64,000 nt of DNA from Fragum whitleyi (Eukaryota; Mollusca; Bivalvia; Cardiida; Cardiidae), in NCBI GenBank assembly GCA_948146395.1, contig OX411543.1, positions 48,522,517 to 48,586,516 of the forward strand, read 5' to 3'. A model generated the notes under the pieces. It saw only the letters and a program-made list of their open reading frames with translations, was not told the DNA's origin and ran no database searches. A program made the translations under genes and the position numbers. Positions 1 to 13,800 of the stretch are shown in pieces; position 1 is the first letter of the stretch; each line of letters starts with the position of its first letter.

Positions 1-367
1 CAACAACCCTGATTGGTTGAAAATAACTTCCAGTGTAAATTCAACCAATGCTTATCTTTTGAACAACAAGGGCAGGTGTAAATGGATAAGTGACAGGTTA
101 CAGCTGTCAATCAAACAAGAGCACAGCAGGTCAGTGCCTACACTCAGCTGTTTAGCACTTGAATGCATGCTCTGAAAAAGGACAAGCAAAAGTTGAATTA
201 AACTTCAAAACAATATATCTTAAGCAAGATTGCAATATTGACCTTTTCTTTTTCTAAAATTTTGTTTCAATCATTTTAGTTGAATAAACTGTAGTTACAA
301 TGTTTTGGTCGCCCATACTTGATTTGCTTTTTGCTTCATGTCTGTGACCAAATATTAAGCAGATAAA

Positions 368-607
368 TGAGCTTGTGTGTGACATTTCCAACAATTTAAA
401 TTGTTCCTGAGGTGCAAAAATTGAGTAGCATAGACAGTCACATACTGTAAATATAAAGTTACCTGATGGTCTACTAGTACTTCGAGACCTTTTCTATCTA
501 CTTAACACATAGTGAAGACTCTGGCCAGACTGTGTGGATGCACAGGCTGTACATAGTCTTTGCTCTGTGCATATTTGAAATGTTCAAAATCTCACACACA
601 GACTCAA
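368..607. mobile_element. 240-bp TIR MITE ('tgtgtgacatttcc' family)
   Basis: Ends 'tgtgtgtgacatttcc' and, inverted, 'aaaatctcacacaca'. The inside carries 'gaagactctggccagactgt' and 'gatggtctactagta'. About 240 bp. Confidence 0.7.
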
Positions 608-734
608 TGACAAATCTCTGAGGGGGTGTGCTGTGGCAAAGGTCCAGGGGCATGACCAGAGATCTTCTGATTCGCTTCCGCATATACCTTTTGATTGGTA
701 AAGGAGATCTGTCAATTTCCTATCAGTTGACACA

Positions 735-815
735 TTGAAGGGTCAGTGTAAAACTATTGTCAAGTGCCTATATATTTATAGGTGATTTAAATAGTTTTGT
801 GTTGATCCCTTGCCA
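735..815. repeat. ~80-bp fold-back hairpin element
   Basis: Arms 'agggtcagtgtaaaactatt' and 'atagttttgtgttgatccct' around 'gtgcctatatatttataggt'. Confidence 0.7.
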
Positions 816-1610
816 TGGTTGAAATTGATTTCAAAACTTATACTAAAATATAATTTGACACCGAACCTGAAGATTTTATTTGTTATATTTCCTTTTTCCA
901 GATCACACTGATTCGATTATAATGAAAAGAATAATTAAACAAGAAAGCTAGAGTTACAAAATAAGCTTCTACAGGAAATTTTTCAACATAATCACCATTT
1001 TCCATGATGCAGCAAAGTATCACAAAAATACAATGATATCGCATGGTCACATGTTGAGGTACACTCTGTAAAAGTTGCATGAAAATCTTTCTATAATTAA
1101 ATGAAGAGTTGTGTTAACAAGAATCTGAATTACACACAGAAAAGGAGGATGATAGCAATATACAACTACCTTCAGTGGTGTGTAAAAAGGAAATACAATA
1201 CAATTTTATCAAATTTTGGTAATGATCTATCCAATTTGAATACTTTTTTTACATGGTGTCTTCTACCTTTCAAATTACGACCACTTGAACTTTTTATCAA
1301 CTTAATCTAAGATCACAAAACACATACAAATTATTGACTAGAACGGTTAAAAAGCTAACCATAGCTCTTTTTGAAATGTTTTATGTGCATTTGTTTCTAC
1401 AAATACATGTAGATTGATTGTTTTCACAAGAAAAAGGAATTACCAAAGTGTGAAAGGAAATAGTCAAACTTACATTACTTATATTATCATTATTAAAAAC
1501 AAAGTACAGGAGGTTTCTACGGGCCTGAGAGATTCTACTGGCTATCATTAGCTTTTCCTTAATCAATCTTATATTTCAGGTACTTTATTTCCTAACAATA
1601 ACAAGGCAAA

Positions 1611-1689
1611 TTGAGGGGTCAGTGCAACACTGTTGTAAGTGCCTATACATTCATAGGAACTTACAATAGTATTGCGCTGACCCCTTGAA
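1611..1689. repeat. ~80-bp fold-back hairpin element
   Basis: Arms 'aggggtcagtgcaacactgt' and 'agtattgcgctgacccctt', loop 'gtgcctatacattcatagg'. A well-preserved copy of the family at 735. Confidence 0.75.
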
Positions 1690-1734
1690 ATGGAATCCAA
1701 GCTTAGCTGTACATACTGTCTAGTGAAACAATAC

Positions 1735-3673
1735 AGCAACTGGCCCTGAAGCGCTCACCTTAGGCATAGCTTACTGAGGTTTTAAAATGCAACTAATCCT
1801 AATATCGCAAGGCAATCAAGTCAAAGTATTTATGAGACAAATTTGAGAATCAACTCTTACCCTAGTTTTAACCCACATTGACTCAACTTTTCACTGAGCC
1901 AAGATATCATGTAGAAAAACATTCTGACAGAAATTTGAGGCAAAAATGAGGCCTCTCAAGCACACATTTTTTTTTTTAAGATTTAACCCCCCTTGATCTC
2001 ATTTTTGACCCACTTGACCATAATTCAAACTCTTCTGAGATATTAAGTAGACAAATATTCTCATCGAGTCTCAAGATATTTAAGCCAAAAATGTGGCCTC
2101 TAGAGTGCACACCAAGTATTTTAAAGATTTGACCCCTTGACCTCATTTTTGACCCCACTTGGTCTATTTTCAAACTTGGAACAAGATAGGGTGTGACAGA
2201 AATTCTTTCTTACCATGTTTCAAGATATTTGAGCTTAAAGCATGGTCTCTCAGGTGCACACAAGGTTATTTTTTAAGGTTTGACTCCTTGACTTCATTTT
2301 TGATCCCACTTGACCCATTTTCCAACTTGGCAAAGATTGGATAGAGATAAACATTTTGACCAAGTTTAAGACATTTGAGCCAAAATATGTGGCATCTAGA
2401 GTGCACACAAGGTTATTTGAAGATTCAACCCATTGACCTCATTTTTTTTACCCCACTTGACCCATTTTCAATCTTGGCTGATATTTGATTTATAGAAACT
2501 CAAGTTTATTTGTTGGCTTCATCAAGTATATGAGAATATTTACAGCCCAAATCCCTTTGGCTCCTCCCCCATTATTCACATTATCTGCCCAATTTTCGAA
2601 TGGAACCTTTCTTATGACCTTACAATCATTTGGAAATTTCAAGGAAATCCAATAATATTTGTTGACTTTATGGCATAAACAAGAATACTGAGTAAAAATC
2701 TATAATGCCCCTTTTCTCATGTTTTCAAATGTATTTGCCCCATTATTATAAGGAACTTTTGTTATCACCCTAAAATAATTTTTAAGGAAATCTGATAAGA
2801 TTAGATGACTTTAATGTGTAATCTCATCCAAGTAATCATGAAAACAAATATTCTGACCAAGTTTTAAAAGATACCATCTAGAGTGCATTCAAGCTTTTTT
2901 TCTAAAATTTCTCCTTTTGACCTAGCTTTTAACCTGACTTGACCAAATTTTACAATTATGCTAGACTTCATCAAGACAAACATTCCAACCAAGTTTAGAG
3001 ACATTTAAGCCAACAATGCATACAGTTCGCAAACTTCATGTTTGACCCATCTTGACCTAATTTTGAACTTCTCCAATAAATCATGAAGATAAACATTCTG
3101 ACCAAGTTTCTAGACATAAAGGCAAAATATCCGCCTCTAGAGTGCACACAAGGTTTTTCTAAAATTTAACCCCTTGACCGCATTTTTGACCCTGCTTGAC
3201 ACATTTTTAAACTGCACCAAGATTCCATGTAGACAAACATTCCGACCAAGTTTCAAGACATTTGAGCTAAAAGTGTTGGGCTCTACCGTACACAAAGGAC
3301 TTTTCTAAGATATGATTCCATGACATAGTTTTTAACTCCACTTGACCCAATTTCAATCTTCTCCAATAAATCATGAAGACAAACATTCTGACTTAATATC
3401 CAAACATTCTAGTCACAAATATGGTATCTAGAGTGCACACAAGGTTTTCTTAGATTTGACACCTTGACCTCATTTCTTACCCGATTTTAAATTTATTGGA
3501 GATATCACGTTCACAAACACTCTAACCAAGTTTCAAGATATTTGGGCCATAATTATGGTCTCTAGAGTGCACACAAGATGTTGACGGACAATGCACAACA
3601 CCACACTTCACATGCCAGACATACAGTGATCACCAGAGCTCAATATTCGCAAACGTGCTCAGGTGAGCTAAAA
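1735..3673 (+). mobile_element. H1 Helentron/pearl-like element with diverged 145-bp tandem array
   Basis: Left end has 'gcgctcacctta'; right end has 'gtgctcaggtgagctaaaaa'. These are sub-terminal inverted motifs shared by the H1 family. The interior has about a dozen diverged copies of a unit of about 145 bp containing 'tctagagtgcacacaagg' and 'ttgacccattt'. It is the most decayed H1 array in the window. Confidence 0.75.
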
Positions 3674-3880
3674 AGGAAAATTCAACCAACTTGTTAAACA
3701 CAACTATAAAACTATCTTTGAATGTATTATAAGTATTTTCATAAAATTTCTAAAACAAAATGTTTACAATTCAAAGGCCTATGAGGGGTTGTGGTACTCT
3801 ACTATAAAATGTATCAATCAAGTTCCCATTTTCTTAAATCAAATAAAAATAAAATTTATTGATTCATCAAGAAAAATTTA

Positions 3881-4035
3881 ATAAATATATAATACGTATT
3901 TAGTGTTTTGTATGAGAAAAAATATCTAACGAGGTTGAGAGAATTGATCATTGTCGAGGCTCTGCAGAGACAATTATCAGTTCTCACAACCAAGTTAGAT
4001 ATTTTTTTCGTACAATACACTTAGTACGTATTATA
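3881..4035. repeat. Long imperfect palindrome
   Basis: 'aatacgtatttagtgttttg' and 'agaaaaaatatctaac' pair with 'gttagatatttttttcg' and 'cacttagtacgtatt'. The centre is 'cattgtcgaggctctgcaga'. Likely a fold-back/MITE relic. Confidence 0.65.
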
Positions 4036-4764
4036 TTTATCTTATAACCTCTATTTGTCTTCTTTACGTTGATGTTTCTAACTGAAATTCAAGTTTCTAA
4101 AATAGCCACATTATATCATGTTCTAAAAATAACTATGTGATATCATAAAAAATATCATACGGGATGTTATCACACGGATATTTGTATAGTTATAAGATAA
4201 AATCTACTAGGTAACATCAAATTTAAAATTTTGTGATTCATAGAAACAAAAAGTATCATAAAAGTAGAAAATATTGTGTAGATAAAAAATACCAGTGTGA
4301 CAAACTTTTTGCCTATGACGTTATATCTAAAATTAAACTTGAAAAGAGGGGGGAAAAATGATTTTATAGAATTGCTTTAGTTTAGCCTGTGTGACAAGGA
4401 AACACTTATTTAACCATGAATTTCAATTTTGATTAAAGAAATTGCCAATTTTTCGGATACATGTATTTCAGTCAGTCTTACTCACATTTACCCAACAATG
4501 ATTAAGAATAAAGAGGCTAAGATCAGACTGCATATCTGTGCAGACTGATCTTAGTATTCATTGAAAAAAGTTTTATATAGCAGGAATATGTGGTGAACAG
4601 CATGATAAGGAGTAAAATTGTAAGCGTAACTAGGATTTTGAAATTTATACGCACTCAGAAGGCGACAAACACAGAATATATAGGATAAAGGCATTATGTG
4701 GACTGTGACAAAAGACGAATGTCCTCCGTCCACTCCCCTTTTCTGTGATTTGAGCATTGCTGAA

Positions 4765-4806
4765 TAATCAAAACATTGTAACTACAGCTTGAATAAGCTG
4801 TAGTTT
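4765..4806. repeat. Short palindrome
   Basis: 'cattgtaactacagctt' against 'aagctgtagtttcaatg'. A related sequence occurs at 53970-54014. Confidence 0.6.
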
Positions 4807-5733
4807 CAATGTAATGATCATTCATCAATGACATTTTTCGAAAAAGCATTATTTCCATTACAAACTTGTGTAATGTGCGTAATGGTAGTTACGCCCTTGA
4901 AAATAGTAACATCATTTATAACTACACTCATTTGTAATAATAAATCAAGCTGAAATACAATTACACAATAGAAAAGGTCACATGGCATAAAAAATCCTTT
5001 TTGTATGAAATATTATCAAACAACTTCAGATTTTCCACCAATAGAATATTTGTGGGGAATCAGACAAGGAAACACTCATATAATCAATAATGAAAAACAT
5101 TTATACTTTGAGCTAAAACATCACATAGACATGATAAAAAAAACTACAGCACTTAATGCACAGATCTTTTGTTTATTTATTATTTTGAAAAAAGTTCAAA
5201 TCAAGTCATCAGAATTTTTAATATCAGTAGTATGTCATGCTAAAATAGGAAATTCTATAATCTAGAAATAAATCGTCTTAGATTGTATAGATGTTAATTG
5301 TTTGTTTTAATCTAAGATCAATTATATTTCAATGAGAGAATAGCAAATGCTATAGTTGAGAGTAAATATAGCTTATGTTGTTCACAAAATGAAAGATTTA
5401 TTGATCACACTCCCAAAACAAACAATTATTCCATTTCTTTAATGCTAAAAGAGACAAAATGATTAAATTTATGAAAAATGTTTTTTAAGCCCATATTGAG
5501 CTTTATAGCTAAGCAATGCCATGTTATGATCAGTTTATTTGGCTCTCTCAAATATGGTAAAATGAACAAAATCAGGGTATAACCTTTGGGTAATTTCACT
5601 GGTTTGCGGTTGACATTATCTAGTGATAATCTATTGTTGTTTGTTGACAATCTACTGGAGAGAAATAAAGAAATGTCATCTGAAAACTAATTAAATTTGT
5701 ATCAGTCTAAAATTTGAAGAAAAAAAAAAAAGA

Positions 5734-5898
5734 TTAAGGTAGTGGACCCATAATAGCTGTGCAACAATTTGAACCACATGAACTTCTACAATGTTTACTG
5801 AGGTTTCCTAATGAAAATCATTAGGAAACCTCTGTTAACCTTGTGAAAGTTCATTACATCTGAAACATTGCGCAACTATTATGGGTCCACTACCTTAA
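5734..5898. mobile_element. TTAA-ended MITE, complete
   Basis: Ends TTAAGGTAGTGGACCC and its inverted complement; the centre is 'ggtttcctaatgaaaatcat' followed by 'taggaaacc'. About 165 bp and largely self-complementary. Ends with TTAA on both sides fit TTAA-target superfamilies (piggyBac or Kolobok type), but no autonomous partner is seen. This is the reference copy for the family. Confidence 0.8.
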
Positions 5899-7805
5899 AC
5901 TGGTTTAGGAATACATATCAATATGTTCCATTGCCTGTGACTAGTGTGAATCATGACTGATCAGAAATGAATTTATATAGGCAGAGAAGAAAGGTGATAT
6001 ATGAAATATACAAATGTAAATGATTGACAAACATTAGAAACAAGTTCAAACATCCATTAACAGCCAACTATCTGCATTAAACATCAATTGTAAACATGTT
6101 AACCTTAACCACCATAGTTCCATCCTTTCATTACAATCTCCCGTGTAAATGGAACCATATCAACAATTGTATGTATGTAAAGTTAATTTGACCCAAGACT
6201 GACCTTGAACTTTATTTGTACCTTTTTGTGACATTTTCAGCAATCTCATCTTTGCATAAAATGTAGACTTTTTGCAACCTCTATTTATGCATTTTGGATT
6301 ATCTACCTTAATTTACACAAACTTTGAGCCATAAGTCATTTCCATGGCACATACCGAAAGCTTTGATCAGACTCTGCAAGGATGACAAAACCATGCAACT
6401 GTTTGCAATTTATACCCGCAGGTTTTACTTGGCCAAATAATATGTCATTTTTGAATTGAAGTGTAGTCAAATATTAGTTAGTACATAACAATTAATTTGC
6501 CCCAATCCAAACTAAATCGAATGACTTGGCTCTGTGAAATTAGTTGCAGGGAAAAGCTGATGGTCTTTTTTTAAATCAAGAGATGAAGAAAGAAGTTTTT
6601 GATTTCATGAAGGTATGGGACTGATGTATGTAAATACATACATGTGTGTGATTAAGACTTGGTACATACAATCATGAAGTAAGATACTTCTCTCTCTATA
6701 TCTTATCATTTAATATTACAAATCAAAAGCATATCAAAAGCATAAAGACATATCTATCGAAAGAAATTAATTTCAGCGGAAGCTTACAAAATAGCTGCAC
6801 ACTCAAATTCAAATTCATTGTGTAATGAGACCAATCTTTCAGCCAATCAGAATGCACAAACCTTGAAGGACACAACAAGAACTTAATCATAAGAATTTGA
6901 TCGTAATCAAGGTGAAAATAAGGTTCCATCAATTGTTTGATAAAATTTTGGCTGCATGCCCTTTCAACATTTGCGTTCAACACAGAGATCTCGAAAATCT
7001 GGGAAAAAAATTCAAAAAACAGAACTGTGTCCATTTTACAACATAAAACAGACAAAAATCTTTGTAGCATTTGGAATAATTGCACTAATTAAATAGTTAA
7101 AACCATTCTTCTTATTGTATAACAACAATTCAACAAAAAAGCAAATAACAACTTGCAATTTTCTTTGCTTATTACATAAATTAAGACCAAACCATGATTT
7201 CTTCAGATTATTCTGAAACATATTGTAATGTTACTTTATACCTTAAAAGGAATATGTCATTTAGCCAATCCTAATTCATTTTCTGTTTGCATTGCATCAA
7301 CAACACACCAATTCGAAGCAACATTCAGTAACAATATAACCTCATGCCACACTTGTAAAAGTCCATATCAAAATGTTAAATCTTATTCAAATAAAGTTTA
7401 CCATACTATTCTTTTATTTTTTTTCTCTTACACATAAATTATGAAACAAGGTAAAATTCATTCTTTTTGAGATTATATCAACATAAACACTTAATTATTT
7501 CACAAATTTTTGATGTACCACATTTATCAAATTCCATCACATTTAGACAATAATAGGGATAAAGAGAGATCAAACTTCCAAGTTGATTTAATTTAATTTT
7601 ATTCCCGACTAGTTTTGGTTTAAAACAAACCCTTTTCAAGGGAAACCATTTTTCAAAATGCAAAATTTTGGACTTGTCAAAACTGAAACAGATGCAAACA
7701 ACTAATTTATTTTGTCTTTTAGGATAGAAAATACTTTGGGAAATGAAGAAATATCTTGAAACAATCAATTTCTGTGTCTGCCACAATGTTTTCCTCAGTT
7801 TTTGT

Positions 7806-8035
7806 TCCTTTAACCCTTTGCTGTTTAATCCCTGCTTTTTACGTGTCTGTGATTTTATGATTGAGAAAACATTGTGAAAAAAGAAGAAATTGCTTCTGCC
7901 AAGCAATTTCTTCTTTATCCACACTATTTTCTACCCTACTGAATGGTTATTTTTCAAATTAAATCCACTTTAAATTTTCGTCTGCAAAACCTTTGAATTT
8001 GGACAGGTCCAAAATTTTGTAAAACAGGAAAGTAT
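7806..8035. repeat. 230-bp repeat with 'aaccctttgctgttta' end
   Basis: Shares nearly its whole length with 55358-55587: 'gattttatgattgagaaaac', the hairpin 'agaagaaattgcttctgcca / agcaatttcttctt' and 'ttttcgtctgcaaaaccttt'. The open frame of 148 codons over 7478-7924 lies partly in it and is not a gene. Confidence 0.75.
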
Positions 8036-8220
8036 TAATGAGATATTGCGTATCAACTGAAGCCTGTCTTATTTCTCACAAACCTATTGTGCATTTTCTT
8101 TTTGATATTCCTACACCCTGATATATTGACAACTGCAGTCATCTGTCTTACAACTCTTCATCCAACAGTGCATTTGACACAATTCATTCAGTACAGAACC
8201 AACAATTGAACAGCAGAACA

Positions 8221-8369
8221 ATAATTGTACCGCAACGTTTTGGAGCTCATGATCTTTCACAATGTTAACAGAGGGTTCCTAATGAAATCATTAGGAAACC
8301 TCAGTTAACACTGTTAATGTTCATGACTACCAAAACCTTGATGAATTATTACTGGTCTAGTATCTTAAA
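8221..8369. mobile_element. TTAA-family MITE, decayed
   Basis: Keeps the palindromic centre 'taatgaaatcattaggaaac', but both terminal repeats are mutated ('agtatcttaaag' on the right). Confidence 0.65.
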
Positions 8370-8619
8370 GTAACTACTATTACTTGTACCCACCAAATAC
8401 AGTCTTTTCTTCTCTAAATGTAATGCTGTCTTATGTATTGGAAAGAATGATTCAAAATTTAGTTTTCAAATATTTTCAGAATTATCATAGTACAATATTT
8501 TTTCCTCATTTTACTTTTATGATTTGAACAACTTTTATTCAAAAATAAGGAAGGAAAATCTCATCTACCCTGTATATCAAAATTGTTTAATCAAGAAAGG
8601 ACATTTACAGAACACTTGT

Positions 8620-8789
8620 TTAAGGTTGTGAACAGTAATAGACTAATAGTTCTGCAACCTTGCAGAAGTCATGAACTAAACAGTGTTAACCAAGGTTTCC
8701 TAATGAAATCACTAGGAAACCTCAGTTAAGACTGTTCAAGCTTATAACTTCTGAAACGTTGTGTCACTTTTACAAGTCCACTACCTTAA
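8620..8789. mobile_element. TTAA-family MITE
   Basis: TTAAGGTTGTG at the left, CCACTACCTTAA at the right, with the same palindromic centre. Confidence 0.75.
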
Positions 8790-9389
8790 CAGTGCAGCAA
8801 GGTTGAATTTCGTCATAATTTCTAAAACAGTATGAAAGTTAGTACAATACATGTCTATGTTATGGCTAAATGATGAAGTGAGCAATCAAAAACAATTCTA
8901 AAAGGTCTCAGGTTGGAATAGGCTGGAAAAAGGGAAACATACTTTTCAACCTACTAGAAACAAATTGTGACCCGTCACTTGAAAAGAGACCATCTCAGTA
9001 CTGCTTAAAGTGTTGACCCTTGTCAGCGTGTGCGGACAACACAGACTGACTTAGGTCAAACTTTTTTGCACATTACTTATTTTCTGGATCAAGAATAATC
9101 AATCTACCTTCATGTAAAATAATTTTTGAAATGTGACCTCTAGTTTACCTGTACTAGAACCAACCTCTTTTTCAAATGTTTATTTAACAGAGTTCCCAGA
9201 TGGTCCCTATTTGTGAGACTGGTCACGAATGGGTGATGATTTCTATAAAAATGCCCAAAATAAAAGTGAGTTATCAAATATCAAAAATGATTGAAAAAGA
9301 TAAGTGCAAAAATATTACACATAACCTTGATTTCAAAGGTACAAATTGTTATTACTGAGAATCCCTAATTAAAACCACTAAGAGCCCCT

Positions 9390-9656
9390 GCGTTTGTGAA
9401 ACACAAACCCCCCAAAACAGATTTTTTTTAAGAACTTTGACCTTGACAGATGACTTTGACCTTGTCACATGACCTTAATATCTATTAGATGCACACCATC
9501 AAGATCTATCATCATACAAATGAGATCATTTAATCTTTAATAGCCTTAAAGTAATTGGAAATGTTAAGGTTTTTTTTAAAGTTTTGCAGACAGATGGATG
9601 GACAGACATGGTACAACAATATACCTGCAATCTTTCAATGATGGGGCTTAAAAAAA
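9390..9656 (+). mobile_element. H4 element, single-unit copy
   Basis: Has the same start as the H4 array ('gtttgtgaaacacaaa'), one core unit with 'gaccttgtcacatgacctt' and 'agatctatcatcat', then 'gcagacagatggatggacag' and a terminal 'gatggggcttaaaa'. This gives a minimal form of the family, in the 3' flank of CRTC. Confidence 0.75.
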
Positions 9657-10080
9657 ATTCCTTCTCAAAAACTAAGTACCAAAGGGATATATGTAAATTT
9701 GTATAACAGCTTGTCACAGTGTCCAGAGTCTTTATAAGGCTGATGATATCATTTTAATTTTTCCCCTTCTTTTTGCTTTTGTCGTTATTAAAATCCTTCA
9801 ACAAAGACAGGTTTTTAATTTCATTCACATATAAACATAAAGAAGATTATTATTACCCACAAACATCTCTAGCAATGAAGACATTGATTACCCAATTTTC
9901 TTTGGTCCACTGATATGAAGTCATAAAGCTTGGTTTTGTGTACATATGGAAGGGAAATAATGTACAATGTATAAATAAAAGGGAAATAATCATAACAATA
10001 GCTGCCAAACAAGGTAGTCTTTGACTAGATGCACAGTAATTGGCCTACTATTCTACAAGTGTGACATGATGTTAAGATTT

Positions 10081-10310
10081 GAGGCAGTGCGTGGCATTCC
10101 CAACAATTTGACAGGTGCGGGAGGTGCAAACATTTATAAGTCAAGACAGCTACTTACTGCAACAATAGGATTGTCTTACTGTCTTCAGATACCCAATTTA
10201 TCTACAAAGAGCATAGTGAAGACTCTGGTCAGACTGTGGATGCACAGGCTGGCCCGAGTCTTTTCTTTAAGCACATTTGAAATTGTTTGAAATGTCACAC
10301 ACAGGCTCAT
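10081..10310. mobile_element. 240-bp TIR MITE copy
   Basis: The right end 'aaatgtcacacacaggctca' and the internal 'gaagactctggtcagactgt' identify it; the left end is diverged ('gcagtgcgtggcattcc'). Confidence 0.7.
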
Positions 10311-10637
10311 TTAACTCTAAACCTAAAACTTTCAACTGGGAGTGTTATGTCACCGGACTAGGTATAAACAAGAAACATGAACAAACATCATTCTACATGA
10401 AAAGGGAATGGGTTATTCTAGTCACTCTTATCCTTGAACAAACACTTGTTAACCTCTTTCCTCACATTGGAAATTATCGAAAAATCCCACCACTTCACTT
10501 CTCTTTGGCTTCTTGTCTCACAAGTCACAATAAGTAACCACCAATTTCATGGGAAACAAAATCCATTCATTTCCCATTGAAACTTAACGCAAGTCTACGA
10601 GACTTCTTCTCCAAGATCTGCATCTTCCCATACAGCC

Positions 10638-10804
10638 CTATAATTGATCTAGTCTAAAGGAATTTTCCGTGTCTGCGTCAGCAACCATTGTAGGATCTGT
10701 TAACATTTGTAGGCCATCTAGATCTATAGGGTCAAGTCCATCTTTGAGGGCTTCGTCTGAAACACTTCCGAAAAGTTCAGCATCAAATGAACTATCATTC
10801 ATTC
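10638..10804 (-). CDS. CRTC: CRTC exon 12: C-terminal transactivation domain and stop
   Basis: 167 nt, residues 576 (part) to 630, then a TAG stop at 10638-10640. The acceptor is TTTTCAG|GAATG. It encodes an acidic segment, [18 protein letters not shown], then [16 protein letters not shown] and ENSFRLDQL at the very end. This matches the TORC_C segment (vertebrate D/E-L..LDGL.ML.DP...EDSFR.DRL) that activates transcription. No convincing poly(A) signal lies within the next few hundred bases on this strand, so the 3' UTR may be long. Confidence 0.97.
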
Positions 10805-13800
10805 CTGAAAACAAAATAAGACAATGAAATGAGATATTACTTTATTTGTTTCTTAGAAAGGTCAATAAGATATATTCTGATAAAATAGCAAAGAGTAGAG
10901 TGATAATAAGATGATACATTTCACAGTCTTATCGGTGAAATTGCTGGCATAAGCAGCCTTAGATGAGAGTAAATATTTTCCCATACAAAATCTCTTTTTT
11001 CTTTGACAAAAAACTAATTGAGCAACAGCAATTAGTGTTAACAAGCAAACAATTTTTAGAGGACTTGTATATAGATAATAATATTTTGGTGTTTTGAAAT
11101 ATCAATGTTATCAAGTTGAGTTTCGGAGAATTAATTATAACAGGACAAAGCCTCATCATGATATTATCGCAGCCGAGAAAAGATAACAATGATGTTTTAA
11201 GACACTAACATATCATTCTATTAATCATGTAATAATTTTTCAAAATTTAAATTTCACAAAACCTTGAAAATCAAAGAAATTCAGGTCAAAGCATTTCCAG
11301 TTTGGATCATGAATATGTAAAATGTTTCAAAAACACATTGCCTGATCATTTTATGTTATCAGGCATATGAGATCAGATCAATGTAGGCTCAATACATGAT
11401 GAAACACAACTAGTAGACAAGAGGACCATGATGGTCCTAGATCGTTCACCTGATACTCTTTGACCCCTGGGACAGCACATTAATTAGATAGGCAGATGTC
11501 AAAAAGGAGTTAATTTCTACAAAAGATCAATACCATGGAATGTTTTCAGCCAAGAGCAAGACAGATATGCCTTTTCGCTCTTTGATTCTATGTAAAACGG
11601 GATGCACCCGGGTGGAGCCCAAATGTGACCTCAGTGTCTTGATATGAACAAACTTGGTATAGGTCCATTAGATGATGCTACAAACTAAACATGAAAGCTG
11701 TCTGCCTTCTGGTTTCAGAGAAGAAGATTTTTGAAGTTTTCCAATTTTCACCCATCGTGCTCAGCTGAAAGTGATGCGCCTGGGTGGAGCCAAAATATGA
11801 CCCCGGGGTCTTGATATGAACAAACTTGGTAGTGGCCCACTAGATGATGCTACATACTAAATATGAAATATGTGTGCCCTCTGGTCTTGGAAAAGAAGAT
11901 TTTAAAAGATTTTTGCTCTTTGATTCTATGTAAAAGGTGCTGCCCCCGGGTGAAGCCCAAATATGATCCTAGGGGCTTGATATGAACAAACTTAGTAGAG
12001 GTCCACTAGATGATGCTGCATACCAAATATGAAAGCTGTCTGTTTTTAAATTTCAGAAAAGAAGATTTTTTAAGATTTTCATTATTTTTCCCATTGTGCC
12101 TGGAAGAGCTAAAAGGGATGGGCCCAGGTAAAGCCCAAATATGACCCCAGGGTTTAATATGAACAAACTTGGTAGAGGCCCACTAGGACATGCCACATAC
12201 CAAATATGAAAGCTGTCTGCCATCTTGTTTCAGAGAAGATTTTCGCTATTTCATCATATGTAAAAGAGTTTTGCCTGGGTGAAGCCCAAATATGACCCCA
12301 GGGTCTTGATACGAACAAACTTGGTAGAAGTTCACCAGATGATGCTACATACCAAATATGAAAGCTGTCTGCCTTTTAGTTTCAGAGAAGAAGATTTTTG
12401 AAGATTTTCATATTTTAACCCTTTTTGTTAAGAGTAAAGGGAAAGTTTAGGGTGGATTTCATTCATTTGAACAACTTTTGTAGAACTTGACCCAAAGAAC
12501 ATTCCTGCCAAATTACATCAAGATTGGCCCACTGGTTTAGGAGGAGAAGATGTTTAAAGAAATTGTGGACGATGCACGACTGACGACGGACGCAGGACAT
12601 TGTATGATCACAATAGCTCACCTTGAGCACTTCATGCTCTGGTGAGCTAAAAATGGCTGCCTATCAAATCAACAATCAATTAATAAACTCCCTCATTTAT
12701 ACCTGGATGCCTTCTTTATTTGCTGCCATTATGCTTTGAACAATTTGGGGGGTTTTTTTAGTGTAAATGGGTTTTAACACCACTTTTAACAGTTTTTCAG
12801 TCATATTAGGGTGGCTTCAGCACCAAACAATGGATTTCCGATATTACTTGCACCATTACGTCCATCAATCTTTTTGCTAGCCCCAAGCTGCTGTCCCACT
12901 AAGGTTTCAAATTATCCACAGCAGCTGTTGCTATGATGCTTTGGCTGTCCACTAATTGTTTTCAGTTTGTTTCATGTCAGTGACCATATGTTTTTGAGAC
13001 AAATAAGGTTTTAGTATCTACAGCTCTGCACAAAACAGTTGTAACTGCCTATATGTTTATCGGCAGTTGCAACTGTTTTGGACTGAGCCATCAATATTAA
13101 AATGTAATTTGTCTTAAAAAAAATTGGTCACTTATCCGTTAATTCATACCTGTTAGAATGATATCTGGTATTCGACTATTAGCAAGAGACTGAGAAGACA
13201 GCATGTTCATCATGCGTGATGGTAAGGACACATTGTTATCCAGAAAGAACTGCGGATTAATGTCCTGGTTAATGATCTGTGCCGGCTGACCGTTGTTTGC
13301 CTGGGTGAAATGTAATGATGTCGGCGATGACGACGTATTTATGGCACTTGACGTACTTGTGGTATCCCCTGTGTTGTCCACGTGATTCTGTTTTTGTTGA
13401 TGATGTTGATGGTGTTGTTGATTATCATGCATCTACAAAGATTTATTTGACTGAATAGGGCGTCATGCCCCTTTTAACCCCTGTAATACTGAATTTGAGT
13501 CTGACATTTCCAACAATTTCGCATTGCGCTTATTTGAAATTGTTGGAAATATCATGCACAGGCTCATTTCAATTTTGTTTCAGACAAATCTCTTATTTTT
13601 GGGACGTTTTGAGTTTACCTCTGGGGCTCAGTGCTTCTGTGCTTTGATATGAACATAGGTCTGGGAAAAAAAAAATTAATGACAAAACACAATTAGCACA
13701 ATATTAATATGGATACTTTTGTTTTTAAACCTGATAGGTCAAAACTTTTTGGGTACACATGCACAGGAAATACATTTCATCTGCGTGATAATCTAAGAGT

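Larger units (their letters stand above)
1..10637. other. 3' flank of CRTC: repeats and unassigned AT-rich DNA
   Basis: No host gene is recognised here. Recognisable items are MITE, hairpin and Helentron-like copies listed separately. Unassigned stretches are 1-367, 816-1610, 3674-3880, 4036-5733, 5899-7805, 8790-9389 and 9657-10080. Inside them I see only scattered short open frames without family features. The first few hundred bases below 10638 are presumably CRTC 3' UTR. Candidate AATAAA signals on the minus strand occur only far away (about 8530, 7598, 7705), so the true end is unknown. Confidence 0.6.
10805..13149 (-). other. CRTC intron 11
   Basis: A GT-AG intron between exons 11 and 12, containing the H1 Helentron-like element at 11417-12653 and a hairpin element at 13021-13092. 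The 10805-11416 and 12654-13020 stretches show nothing recognisable. Confidence 0.8.

Noticed and set aside
6723..7085. 120-codon minus-strand open frame in the 3' flank
   Set aside because: Hydrophobic, Phe/Leu/Cys-rich translation of AT-rich DNA with no recognisable domain or splice context; overlaps another chance frame.
7478..7924. 148-codon minus-strand open frame
   Set aside because: Half lies in a repeat also present at 55.4 kb. Composition is Lys/Phe-rich from AT-rich DNA; no family features or splice support.
13139..13432. ATG at the start of exon 11 as an independent gene start
   Set aside because: An acceptor AG precedes it directly, and phases with exons 10 and 12 are perfect, so it is an internal exon.
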